This document shows positions 1-6,439 of a DNA stretch of 6,893 bases, piece after piece. This stretch comes from Helicobacteraceae bacterium (GTDB lineage Bacteria; Campylobacterota; Campylobacteria; Campylobacterales; SZUA-545). Under the pieces are notes generated by a model that saw only the letters and a program-made list of their open reading frames with translations, had not been told where the DNA came from and did not search any database. Every line of letters begins with the position of its first letter. The first letter of the stretch is position 1. A program made the position numbers and the translations under genes. The stretch covers positions 1-6,893 of the forward strand of contig JAISOU010000033.1 of NCBI GenBank assembly GCA_031275395.1, read 5' to 3'.

Positions 1-2
1 TT

Positions 3-80
3 ATATTGGCAGACAGTCGCGCCCTAGTAAAGATCGCCGCAAAAAACAACGGCTATCCTTACCTCTATTGGCAAGAGTAG
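3..80 (+). CDS. 3' end of an unidentified upstream gene (partial)
   Basis: The frame starting at base 3 is open from the left edge and ends at TAG 78-80, giving 25 residues ending in NNGYPYLYWQE. The codons (GCC, GCA, AAC, GGC, CTC) resemble those of the downstream genes. A strong hairpin terminator follows about 40 nt later, as expected at a gene end. A second frame (starting at base 2) is also open to TAA 94-96, but its Arg/Lys/Leu-rich product looks less natural. The piece is too short to assign a family or function. Confidence 0.45.
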   Translation: MLADSRALVKIAAKNNGYPYLYWQE

Positions 81-122
81 CCAAAGTTATCGGCTAAGGT
101 TGTCGAAGGTTACTTCGCGCTT

Positions 123-156
123 ATAAAGGCGGATAGGAAAATCCTATCCGCTTTAT
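123..156 (+). terminator. Rho-independent-type terminator of the upstream gene
   Basis: The left arm (123-138) and right arm (142-156) pair over 15 bp with a single bulged G and an AAA loop. The core GCGGATAGGA / TCCTATCCGC is perfect. The outer ATAAAG/CTTTAT pairs end in a T-rich stretch (TTTATTCGTTATTT), though there is no uninterrupted T run. It sits 43 nt after the upstream stop and about 140 nt before hoxE, so it probably insulates the hox operon from upstream transcription. The A-rich left flank means it could also work on the minus strand. Confidence 0.7.
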
Positions 157-162
157 TCGTTA

Positions 163-180
163 TTTCCGCCTTAGCGGAAA
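163..180. repeat. Small perfect inverted repeat next to the terminator
   Basis: TTTCCGC (163-169) and GCGGAAA (174-180) form a 7-bp perfect stem with a CTTA loop, only 6 nt after the larger hairpin. It may be a second, tandem terminator stem, a REP-like remnant or a protein-binding palindrome in the hox leader. The sequence does not decide between these. The remaining intergenic DNA from 181 to about 230 shows no further structure I can support. Confidence 0.5.
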
Positions 181-233
181 CGACGTGGATCGATGGTCGC
201 TTTAGAATTAGAGGAGTTTTTGCGCTTGCGCGG

Positions 234-262
234 TCGCTTTCTTGCGAAAATTTGGCTACTAT
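234..262 (+). promoter_or_regulatory. Possible sigma-70-type promoter for hoxEFUYH
   Basis: A TACTAT/TATAAA cluster at 257-265 could serve as -10 box. A weak -35-like TCGCTT lies at 234-239 with a 17-nt spacer. A start near 270 would give a leader of about 25 nt carrying the hoxE ribosome binding site. No sigma-54 -24/-12 signature (TGGC-N8-TTGC) is seen here. The assignment rests on the -10 box and position only. Confidence 0.3.
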
Positions 263-294
263 AAACAAAGATTTTCTTTGCATAAGGACGGTTT

Positions 295-789
295 ATGGCG
301 GAAGCGACTACCATTCAGGATACCCGTTACAAGCAAGTTGATAAGACGATGCGAAAGCTCGGCTACGACAAGAGTGCTCTGATCGAGGCTCTACATACCG
401 CGCAAGAGGTGTTCGGTTATTTAGAGAACGACGTTTTAAGATTTATAGCGGCGGGATTGAAGCTACCGCAAAGCAAGGTTTATGGCGTCGCCACCTTTTA
501 TCATTACTTTCAACTCAAACCAAAGGGCAAACGCGCCTGCGTGATATGCACGGGAACCGCCTGTTATATCAAAGGCGCGAACAAGCTGATCGACGCTATG
601 GAGAAAAAATACGGGATCAAACCCGGCGAAACGACGGAAGACGGCGAGCTTTCTCTTTTAACGGCTCGCTGTTTTGGCTCCTGTTCGCTGGCGGCGGTCG
701 CGGTTTTCGACAGACGCACGGTCGGCTATCTTAACGAAGAGAGCGTAATCGCCGAAAGCGAAAGGATGTTAAATGTTGCAAACGCTTGA
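295..789 (+). CDS. hoxE: HoxE, [2Fe-2S] subunit of bidirectional NAD-linked [NiFe] hydrogenase
   Basis: This 164-residue NuoE-family protein has a helical N-terminal part (about 15-75, with VYGVATFYHYF at 62-72) and a thioredoxin-like [2Fe-2S] domain (about 80-160). The four expected cluster ligands are Cys85 and Cys90 (CTGTAC) and Cys126 and Cys130 (CFGSC). In Hox enzymes HoxE joins HoxF and HoxU in the diaphorase module and is thought to help electron exchange with NAD(H) or ferredoxin-type carriers. The length fits HoxE. The start is supported by TAAGGA (283-288) six bases before ATG. It is the first gene of the operon and overlaps hoxF by 17 nt, which suggests translational coupling. By sequence alone it could be NuoE, but the hoxFUYH context decides for HoxE. 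No signal peptide, so cytoplasmic. Confidence 0.93.
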   Translation: MAEATTIQDTRYKQVDKTMRKLGYDKSALIEALHTAQEVFGYLENDVLRFIAAGLKLPQSKVYGVATFYHYFQLKPKGKRACVICTGTACYIKGANKLIDAMEKKYGIKPGETTEDGELSLLTARCFGSCSLAAVAVFDRRTVGYLNEESVIAESERMLNVANA

Positions 790-2410
790 AGAACTTGAAG
801 AGCTAACAAAAACGCTACGGGAAAAACGAGTCGAGATCAAAGAGGAGATCAACGTCTGTTTGGGGACGAACTGCCTAGCGATCGGCAACGACGAAACCCA
901 AAAAAGCCTAGAAGCCTGTTTGGCGAAAAAGGCGAACAATCAAGGCTACAAGATCAAATCGGTCGGCTGCCACGGTTTGTGCGCTCAGGGACCTCTCGTT
1001 ATGGTTAATAGCGCGACGGGCGAGCATGAAGAGATTGTCTATGAAAAGGTGAAAAACGAGGACGCGCCAAGGCTAATCGACGCTATCGTAGGAGAAAAAA
1101 GTCCCGATACGCTAAACGATCTGCTCTGTAAAACCGACATTCCTTTTTTTACCAAGCAGAAAAAAATCGTGTTGGAAAACGCGGGTATTATCAACCCCGA
1201 TAGTTTAGACGATTATATTCTCAACGACGGCTATCACGCGCTATTTTATTCGCTAACGCATCTAAGCCCCGAAGAGGTTATAGAGCAGGTCAAACTTAGC
1301 GGATTAAGAGGGCGCGGCGGCGGCGGCTATCCGGCGGGCTTGAAATGGGAGAGCGTCGCAAAGGCGATCAGCGATAAAAAATACGTCATCTGTAACGGCG
1401 ACGAGGGCGATCCGGGCGCGTTTATGGATCGCGCCGTTATGGAATCCGATCCTCACCGCGTCTTGGAGGGTATGGCTATTTGCGGTTACGCCGTCGGCGC
1501 CGATCAGGGTTTTATATACGTTCGCGCCGAATATCCCGTAGCGGTCGATCGTCTGCGCAAAGCGATCAAAGACGCTGAGCGAAACGGTTTATTGGGACAG
1601 AAAATCGCGGCGACGCCTTTTAGCTTCACGATCGAAGTGCGGCTTGGCGGCGGCGCGTTTGTGTGCGGCGAAGCCACCGCGCTGATCGCCTCGATCGAAG
1701 GCAATAGAGGTTCTCCGCGCCAAAAACCGCCGCATTTAAGCGATCACGGTTTTAACGGGCAACCGACGGTTTTGAACAATGTGGAAACCTACGCCAATAT
1801 TCCGCCGATTTTAAGAAACGGCGGCGAATGGTACGCCGGCTTTGGAACGGAAAAATCCAAAGGAACTAAAGTTTTTGCGCTTACGGGGCAAGTTAAGCAT
1901 ACGGGTTTAGTGGAAGTGCCGATGGGTATGACATTGCGGGAGCTGATTTTCGACGTGGGCGGCGGTATCGACGACGGCAAAAAGTTCAAAGCCGTTCAAA
2001 CGGGCGGTCCAAGCGGCGGCTGTATTCCCGAATCTTTGCTTGATCAGTCGATCGACTACGAATCGTTAAAAGCGGTCGGATCGATTATGGGTAGCGGCGG
2101 CGTGATTGTGATGGACGAAACAAGCTCTATGGTGGATGTCGCTAAGTTTTTTTTAGAGTTTTGTATGACCGAATCGTGCGGAAAGTGCGCGCCCTGTCGC
2201 GTGGGGACGGTTCAGCTACACAATCTTTTAGACAAATTCGCGAAAAAAGAGGCGACGCGACAAGATTTAACGCTTTTGGAAGAGTTATGCCGCATGATCA
2301 AAGAAACCAGCCTCTGCGCGCTTGGACAAACCGCGCCAAATCCCGTGTTATCCACGCTTAGATACTTTAAGGACGAGTATGTCGCGGGACTTAAAAAGGA
2401 TAGCGAATGA
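773..2410 (+). CDS. hoxF: HoxF, NAD(H)- and FMN-binding diaphorase subunit
   Basis: The 545-residue protein belongs to the NuoF/HoxF family. Residues 25-75 form a thioredoxin-like [2Fe-2S] domain with Cys29, Cys34, Cys66 and Cys70. The FMN/NAD(H) domain follows, with the glycine-rich GLRGRGGGGYPAG (177-189), NGDEGDPGAFMDR (208-220) and GGGAFVCGEAT (292-302). A SLBB segment lies around 360-410. The C-terminal [4Fe-4S] domain has CGKCAPC (Cys469, Cys472, Cys475) and Cys515. It catalyses NAD+ reduction or NADH oxidation and exchanges electrons with HoxU. The length fits the unfused HoxF of HoxEFUYH enzymes rather than the longer HoxF of the Ralstonia type, which carries a HoxE-like extension. 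AAAGGAT (761-767) lies just before the ATG, inside the hoxE end. It shares ATGA with hoxU. All ligands are present, so it should be functional. Confidence 0.96.
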   Translation: MLQTLEELEELTKTLREKRVEIKEEINVCLGTNCLAIGNDETQKSLEACLAKKANNQGYKIKSVGCHGLCAQGPLVMVNSATGEHEEIVYEKVKNEDAPRLIDAIVGEKSPDTLNDLLCKTDIPFFTKQKKIVLENAGIINPDSLDDYILNDGYHALFYSLTHLSPEEVIEQVKLSGLRGRGGGGYPAGLKWESVAKAISDKKYVICNGDEGDPGAFMDRAVMESDPHRVLEGMAICGYAVGADQGFIYVRAEYPVAVDRLRKAIKDAERNGLLGQKIAATPFSFTIEVRLGGGAFVCGEATALIASIEGNRGSPRQKPPHLSDHGFNGQPTVLNNVETYANIPPILRNGGEWYAGFGTEKSKGTKVFALTGQVKHTGLVEVPMGMTLRELIFDVGGGIDDGKKFKAVQTGGPSGGCIPESLLDQSIDYESLKAVGSIMGSGGVIVMDETSSMVDVAKFFLEFCMTESCGKCAPCRVGTVQLHNLLDKFAKKEATRQDLTLLEELCRMIKETSLCALGQTAPNPVLSTLRYFKDEYVAGLKKDSE

Positions 2411-3138
2411 TAGATACAAACGTTCAACAACGCGCCCGCACCAAAACGCTAACCATAAACGATCAGGCGTTCAGCGCCAGAAGCGATCAGACGATTTTGC
2501 AGATCGCCAGAGAAAATAATATCGACATTCCCGCGCTTTGCGCGATCGAAGGGCTTTCCGACGTGGGCGCGTGTCGCCTATGCCTTGTGGAGATCGAAGG
2601 GCAGAGGGAGCTAAAACCCGCCTGTACGACACGCGTTAAAGACGGAATGGTCGTTTTGACCGACACCGAAAAGCTACAAAAACATCGCAGGCTTGTTTTG
2701 AGCTTTCTATTCGCCGAAAGAAATCACGTCTGTTCGGTATGCGTGAGCAACGCGCATTGCGAGCTTCAAAAAATGGCGGCTAAGGTGGGGCTGACTCATA
2801 TCGAGGTTCCGTATCTCTACCCAAAAATGCAGGTCGACGCGTCGCATAGACGCTTTATAAACGATCCGAATCGCTGTATTTTATGCACCCGTTGCGTTCG
2901 CGTATGCGACGAGATTGAAGGCGCTCATATTTTGGACGTTTTTGCTCGCGGCTTTGAATCGCGCATTATCGCCGAAATGGGGCGACCGTGGGGAGAGAGC
3001 GAAAATTGCACGGGTTGCGGCAAGTGCGTTCAAGTTTGCCCTACGGGCGCGCTAAACGAAAAGGGGCTTTCCGTCGCCGAACAGCACAAACGACGCGGAT
3101 TTTTGCCCTATCTTACAACGATGAAGAGGGGGCGATAA
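2407..3138 (+). CDS. hoxU: HoxU, iron-sulfur electron-transfer subunit of the diaphorase module
   Basis: This 243-residue protein matches the N-terminal part of NuoG. A plant-ferredoxin-like [2Fe-2S] domain has Cys45, Cys56, Cys59 and Cys73. Next is a His-Cys3 [4Fe-4S] site, HVCSVC plus HCELQ (His107, Cys109, Cys112, Cys118). Two ferredoxin-like [4Fe-4S] motifs follow: CILCTRCVRVC (157-167) and CTGCGKCVQVCPTGA (201-215). It wires the HoxY cluster to the FMN of HoxF. The protein stops right after the ferredoxin motifs, with no molybdopterin-type domain, which separates HoxU from full NuoG. The ATG overlaps the hoxF stop as ATGA, the typical sign of coupled translation, and its stop directly abuts hoxY. 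Confidence 0.95.
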   Translation: MIDTNVQQRARTKTLTINDQAFSARSDQTILQIARENNIDIPALCAIEGLSDVGACRLCLVEIEGQRELKPACTTRVKDGMVVLTDTEKLQKHRRLVLSFLFAERNHVCSVCVSNAHCELQKMAAKVGLTHIEVPYLYPKMQVDASHRRFINDPNRCILCTRCVRVCDEIEGAHILDVFARGFESRIIAEMGRPWGESENCTGCGKCVQVCPTGALNEKGLSVAEQHKRRGFLPYLTTMKRGR

Positions 3139-3675
3139 ATGGCGAAGATTCGTTTCGCAACCGTTTGGCTGGACGGCTGTTCAGGTTGCCATATGTCCTT
3201 TCTCGATATGGACGAGAGGCTTATAGATATAGCAAGCAAAGTCGAGGTTGTTTGCTCGCCCTACGTCGATACGAAAGAGTTTCCGCAAAACGTCGATCTG
3301 ACGATCGTCGAGGGCGCGGTTAGTAGCGAAGAAGACCTTGAAAAATTGCGCAAAGTTCGTAAAAACAGCAAGATTGTGTTGGCTTTGGGCGATTGCGGCG
3401 TTACGGGCAACGTTTCGGCTATGCGTAATCTCGTAGGTTTAGAGGCGGCGTTTAAGCATAGCTATGACGATCTGAGCGACTTTAATAAAGGCGCTCGTCC
3501 CGACCGCGAAGTTCCTAAGCAGCTTGATCGCGTTAGCGCGTTGCACGAAAGGGAGTTTATCGACTGCTTTTTGCCCGGTTGCCCGCCGCCCGCAGACGCG
3601 ATCTACCACATTTTAACGAGTCTAATCGAAGGCAAAGATTACGACATATTCAATCACACGCGATTTGGAAAGTAA
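3139..3675 (+). CDS. hoxY: HoxY, small subunit of the [NiFe] hydrogenase module
   Basis: This 178-residue protein is a short, cytoplasmic [NiFe]-hydrogenase small subunit. It begins with DGCSGCHMS, whose Cys14 and Cys17, together with Cys86 (GDCGVTGN) and Cys148 (LPGCPPP), are the four ligands of the proximal [4Fe-4S] cluster. It lacks the twin-arginine signal and the extra medial and distal cluster domain of membrane-bound uptake hydrogenases, as expected for group 3d HoxY. It passes electrons between the Ni-Fe site of HoxH and HoxU. AGAGGGGG (3125-3132) lies 6 nt before the ATG, and the start codon immediately follows the hoxU stop. The length is usual for the family and no ligand is missing. 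Confidence 0.95.
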   Translation: MAKIRFATVWLDGCSGCHMSFLDMDERLIDIASKVEVVCSPYVDTKEFPQNVDLTIVEGAVSSEEDLEKLRKVRKNSKIVLALGDCGVTGNVSAMRNLVGLEAAFKHSYDDLSDFNKGARPDREVPKQLDRVSALHEREFIDCFLPGCPPPADAIYHILTSLIEGKDYDIFNHTRFGK

Positions 3676-3678
3676 GCC

Positions 3679-5103
3679 ATGAAAACAATTACTATTAACC
3701 CAGTAACCAGAATCGAAGGACACGCCAAGATCACGATTCGCTTAAACGACGACGGATCGGTAGAAAAGGCAAACCTCCACGTTTTGCAGTTTCGCGGCTT
3801 TGAAAAGTTTTGTCAAGGTCGCCCATATACCGAAATGCCCGGTTTGACGGCGCGAACGTGCGGTATCTGCCCCGTTAGCCACCTGATCAGCTCTAGCAAA
3901 GCGGCGGACGAATTGTTAGCCGTTACGATCCCGCGAACGGGCGCGAATTTGCGGCGTATCGTCAATCTCGCGCAGATTGCGCAATCTCACGCGCTTAATT
4001 TCTTTTATCTAAGCGCGCCCGATCTGCTTTTGGGCTTCGATAGCGATCCCGCGAAGCGAAACGTTTTCGGCGCGTTGGAAACGCACCCGCAAATGATCAG
4101 AGCCGGTATCGATATTCGCAGTTTCGGACAGAGGATTATCGAGAGGATTGGCGGCGGCAAACGTATTCACCCGATCGCAATCGTGCCGGGCGGTATGCGA
4201 AAACCTTTGGAGGCGCAGGTAAGATCGGATATTTTAACCGAGTTGCCGATTCGTCTAAAAGCGGCGAGGCAGACGCTGGACTGGTTCAAAAAATCGCTTA
4301 GCAAATACCAAGAAGAGGCGCGAGTTTTTTCAAACTATCCCACGTTGTTTTTGGGCTTGGTGGGCGAAAACGGCGAGATCGAGCATTACGACGGAAAAGT
4401 GCGCGTAATCGATCATACGGGCAAAATTATCGCCGACGGATTAGAGCCGTCCGAATATCAAAACTATATCGGCGAGGCGATCGAAGAGGAAAGCTATCTA
4501 AAATCGCCGTATTATAAGCCGATCGGCTATCCAAAAGGCGCATATAGAGTAGGGCCTCTTGCCAGACTAAATATCGCCGATAAAATGGGAACGCCGATCG
4601 CCGAGGAGGAGTTCGCGGAGTTTAGGCAGATCGAACGCGGGCCGATCCTTAGTAGTTTTTACTACCACTATGCGCGGCTTATAGAAATTATTTACGCGTT
4701 TGAAAAGATAGAGCAACTCTTAAACGACGAGGAGATTTTAAGCCCGCATATTCGCGCTAGAGCGGAGCCAAACCGATTTGAGGGCGTAGGTATGAGCGAA
4801 GCGCCGCGAGGGACGTTACTGCACCATTATAAGATCGATAAAAACGGACTGATCGAATGGATAAATCTGATAATCGCGTCGGGACATAACAATTTGGCTA
4901 TGAATCACGGCGTAGAACAGGCGGCAAAACGTTTTGTAGATGGAAATCATATTACCGAAGGCGCGTTAAATCGCGTCGAAGCCGTAATTCGCGCTTTTGA
5001 TCCGTGTTTGTCTTGTTCTACTCACGCGCTAGGCAAAATGCCTATAAAGATCGAGCTTTACGATCACGACGGCGTTTTAATCGACGAACAAACCCGCGAC
5101 TAA
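3679..5103 (+). CDS. hoxH: HoxH, Ni-Fe catalytic large subunit of the hydrogenase
   Basis: The 474-residue large subunit carries the Ni-Fe(CN)2CO site. The two cysteine pairs are RTCGIC (Cys61, Cys64) near the N-terminus and DPCLSCSTH (Cys443, Cys446, His449) near the C-terminus. RIEGHAK (11-17) supplies the conserved Glu13. EAPRGTLLHHY in the middle is another family signature. The enzyme reversibly splits H2 into protons and electrons, which leave through HoxY. After His449 a 25-residue tail remains, as in the precursor of HoxH in other bacteria, where a specific endopeptidase (HoxW) removes such a tail after nickel insertion. No such protease gene is in the window. GGAAAG (3667-3672) precedes the ATG by 6 nt, and the gap to hoxY is 3 nt. 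This is the last gene of the operon. Confidence 0.96.
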   Translation: MKTITINPVTRIEGHAKITIRLNDDGSVEKANLHVLQFRGFEKFCQGRPYTEMPGLTARTCGICPVSHLISSSKAADELLAVTIPRTGANLRRIVNLAQIAQSHALNFFYLSAPDLLLGFDSDPAKRNVFGALETHPQMIRAGIDIRSFGQRIIERIGGGKRIHPIAIVPGGMRKPLEAQVRSDILTELPIRLKAARQTLDWFKKSLSKYQEEARVFSNYPTLFLGLVGENGEIEHYDGKVRVIDHTGKIIADGLEPSEYQNYIGEAIEEESYLKSPYYKPIGYPKGAYRVGPLARLNIADKMGTPIAEEEFAEFRQIERGPILSSFYYHYARLIEIIYAFEKIEQLLNDEEILSPHIRARAEPNRFEGVGMSEAPRGTLLHHYKIDKNGLIEWINLIIASGHNNLAMNHGVEQAAKRFVDGNHITEGALNRVEAVIRAFDPCLSCSTHALGKMPIKIELYDHDGVLIDEQTRD

Positions 5104-5186
5104 AATCGCGCTTATCGTTTTTGCCAACCCGCTTCTATTCGGTCGTTACCGCTTCCGATAGCGCGTATTGGAACGCGTCCTTTCTC

Positions 5187-5211
5187 CGTCATTCCGGCTT
5201 GCGAAAAGCCG
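5187..5211. repeat. REP-like palindromic element (remnant)
   Basis: CGTCATTCCGGCTT followed by GCGAA and AAGCCG gives a 6-bp stem (5195-5200 with 5206-5211) preceded by CGTCATTCC. This is the general look of dispersed intergenic palindromes in many bacterial genomes, whose second half would normally read GGAATC or similar and is not preserved here. Only one copy is in the window, so its repeat nature is inferred. Confidence 0.35.
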
Positions 5212-5281
5212 TCAATCGCAGAAAGATGGGATAACATAAACGAAAATGAAATCCGCGCTTATTCCTTAAAACCCTGCGAAT

Positions 5282-5301
5282 AGCCTTGCCATAAGGCTTT
5301 A
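5282..5301 (+). terminator. Possible terminator of the hox operon
   Basis: AGCCTT (5282-5287) and AAGGCT (5293-5298) form a 6-bp stem with a GCCAT loop, followed by a short TTATT tract. It lies about 180 nt after the hoxH stop and just before the promoter-like sequence of the next gene. The stem is short and the T tract weak, so termination would be partial at best. No better candidate lies closer to hoxH. Confidence 0.4.
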
Positions 5302-5334
5302 TTGAACAATCATGATAAATCAAAAAGTGACATA

Positions 5335-5367
5335 TTGAATAGAAAAAGATGGAATTATGTGTATAAT
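5335..5367 (+). promoter_or_regulatory. Candidate promoter upstream of the integrase remnant
   Basis: A consensus TATAAT is present at 5362-5367. A TTGAAT at 5335-5340 could act as -35 element, but the 21-nt spacer is too long for a standard sigma-70 promoter, so recognition would rest mostly on the -10 box. The surrounding AT-rich DNA fits. The -10 box ends only 17 nt before the TTG start chosen for the integrase remnant, which would leave a very short or absent leader. Confidence 0.4.
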
Positions 5368-5384
5368 GGGCTACCAAAGCGCTA

Positions 5385-5969
5385 TTGACAGACACTCAAT
5401 ACGAGGGTCTTTTTACCAGACAAAGCGAACGCATAGGGAAGGCGTTTGTCATCTGTTTTAGGGTCAATGGTAAAAACAGGTATAAGAGCGTCGGCTACGA
5501 GGGAGACAGGTTTGGCATGACCGCTAAAAGAGTGTTTGTGATCAAAGAAAAGTTGAGAGAGAAGGCGTATCACGGCGATATTAGAATACCGATCGAGATA
5601 AGGGCTTTTGAGAAAGTTTTTGAGCGATATATTGAAAACGTCAGACCACTCCAATCCGCAAAACATATCGCTATCAAATGTTACGCATGCGGAAAACACA
5701 TTTTGCCCTACACATTTAACCAACAGATAACTTCGCTCGATACCGCGTTTTGGCAAATAATAATCAACCGGATGCTCACGTCTGGTTTAGCCCCATCGAC
5801 CGCCGGGAAAATGAAGAAAATAATCAAGAAAACTTATGATTATGCTATTTCATGCAAAATAGCGACCGAAAATCCCTCAACGGGAATTATAATACCAAAG
5901 TATGACGATGAGGTTGAGATCGATTTAACCGACGCGGAAACCAAAAGATTATACGATATTATCAGGTGA
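5385..5969 (+). pseudogene. Truncated phage-type tyrosine recombinase (integrase), catalytic domain missing
   Basis: The 194 readable residues resemble the front part of a phage-type integrase. A beta-rich arm-binding-like segment (about 8-55) has FVICFRVNGKNRYKSVG. A helical core-binding region (about 117-170) includes GLAPSTAGKMKKIIKKTYDY and ATENPSTGI. The protein stops right after LTDAETKRLYDIIR, which in intact integrases marks the entry to the catalytic domain. None of the catalytic R...HxxR...Y residues follow in this frame, and about half of a usual 350-400 residue protein is missing. The start is uncertain: TTG 5385 is the first possible codon after the in-frame TAA at 5364-5366, there is no Shine-Dalgarno sequence, and the first in-frame ATG is at residue 45. 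Base composition is more AT-rich than the hox genes, suggesting acquisition by transfer. It is probably the scar of an integrated element and should not recombine DNA by itself. Confidence 0.75.
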
Positions 5970-6046
5970 GGACGAAGGCGGCTACGCTGGGTATAGCGCG
6001 CGTGATTGGATATATGTCCGCGCCCGTCGCCGGCGTTTCGGTCTAA
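5966..6046 (+). pseudogene. Short coding-like tail fused after the integrase break
   Basis: A frame different from that of the integrase runs from GTG 5966 to TAA 6044-6046. It ends with ATLGIARVIGYMSAPVAGVSV with a hydrophobic, membrane-protein-like composition and GC-rich codons like those of the hox genes. It may be the 3' remnant of another gene joined at the truncation point. A competing frame (codons from 5971) stays open to TGA 6072-6074 and contains an Arg-rich RARRRRFG segment that could instead be a frameshifted, decayed start of the recombinase catalytic domain. Neither is convincing on its own. Confidence 0.2.
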
Positions 6047-6110
6047 GCGCTATTTTTTCTAGCGTTCCGTTATGACGTCTGTTGCGAAAATTCGGAGTAT
6101 CCTTGATTAA

Positions 6111-6139
6111 GGGGTAAAATCACATGAGAGATTGACCCC
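6111..6139. repeat. Imperfect inverted repeat GGGGT...ACCCC
   Basis: GGGGT (6111-6115) pairs with ACCCC (6135-6139). Inside, AATC (6118-6121) pairs with GATT (6130-6133), leaving a small internal loop and an 8-nt loop. The repeat is followed by an A7 run and by the ribosome binding site of the next open frame. On the + strand there is no T run after it, so it is not a standard terminator. It may be a mobile-element end, an operator or a leader structure. Confidence 0.4.
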
Positions 6140-6160
6140 AAAAAAACAATAGAAGGATAT

Positions 6161-6439
6161 ATGATCGAATTTATACTAATCAGGCAGGTAGCCTACCCGA
6201 AACGAGACGATTATTCGCTCTTAACGACAACGATATGCGCCTATTGGATAAAGAATGGGAGTTTTTTGCCAATCGCGCAAATCTATGCGCCCCCCGTCGT
6301 TAGGAATTTTTTTGCTTCAAAAGCCGTAGTATTCGGCGAAACGTCTACAGAATTTCTGACAAACGCCGTCATAGAAACTATCAAGAACGCTTTTATATAT
6401 CCTTTCCTAATCAACAAAAGACGCGCGCAAAGCGTGTGA
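6161..6439 (+). pseudogene. Unidentified 92-codon open frame, probably frameshifted
   Basis: ATG 6161 follows AGAAGGA (6151-6157) at a proper distance, and the frame runs to TGA 6437-6439. The first 45 or so codons read poorly. In the same stretch another frame (6136-6303) gives a much more protein-like sequence, including LPETRRLFALNDNDMRLLDK and EWEFFANRAN, and ends at TAG 6301-6303 right after a C6 run (6290-6295). Removing one C would join that better first half to the good second half of this frame (NFFASKAVVFGETSTEFLTN and onward, ending KRRAQSV). The joined product would be roughly 90-100 residues, but its frame has no ATG near the ribosome binding site, so a second lesion near the start is likely. 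I recognise no family. A real 92-residue protein remains possible. Confidence 0.35.

Larger units (their letters stand above)
5104..5384. other. Intergenic region between hoxH and the integrase remnant
   Basis: No convincing gene is visible in these 281 bases. The + frame right after the hoxH stop stays open to about 5283, but without a ribosome binding site, and part of it reads like a translated CGTCATTCCG-type intergenic repeat. The stretch holds a REP-like hairpin at 5187-5211, a terminator-like hairpin at 5282-5301 and a good -10 box at 5362-5367. No tRNA gene or recognisable attachment site was found, although an integrase remnant follows. Confidence 0.5.

Noticed and set aside
1504-1989. 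Two minus-strand open frames of 66 codons inside hoxF
   Set aside because: They are antisense shadows of well-supported hoxF sequence, with no ribosome binding site or recognisable protein features.
2161-2519. Short open frames on both strands around the hoxF/hoxU junction
   Set aside because: They overlap conserved cluster-binding parts of HoxF and HoxU in other frames, and their products are unlike natural proteins.
295-3138. Respiratory complex I genes nuoE, nuoF and nuoG
   Set aside because: The first three proteins are homologous to NuoE, NuoF and NuoG, but the third stops after the ferredoxin motifs and is followed immediately by hydrogenase subunits, so they are the Hox diaphorase.
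5104-5384. tRNA gene or attachment site next to the integrase
   Set aside because: I looked for a T-loop (GTTCGAATC type) and cloverleaf pairing and for direct repeats near the integrase remnant and found none.
5189-5395. Minus-strand 68-codon frame in the intergenic region
   Set aside because: It spans the REP-like hairpin, the terminator-like hairpin and the promoter-like sequence, and its His/Tyr/Phe/Arg-rich product looks like translated non-coding DNA.
5382-5756. Minus-strand 124-codon frame opposite the integrase
   Set aside because: The plus strand has recognisable integrase features here, and the antisense frame has no supporting signal.
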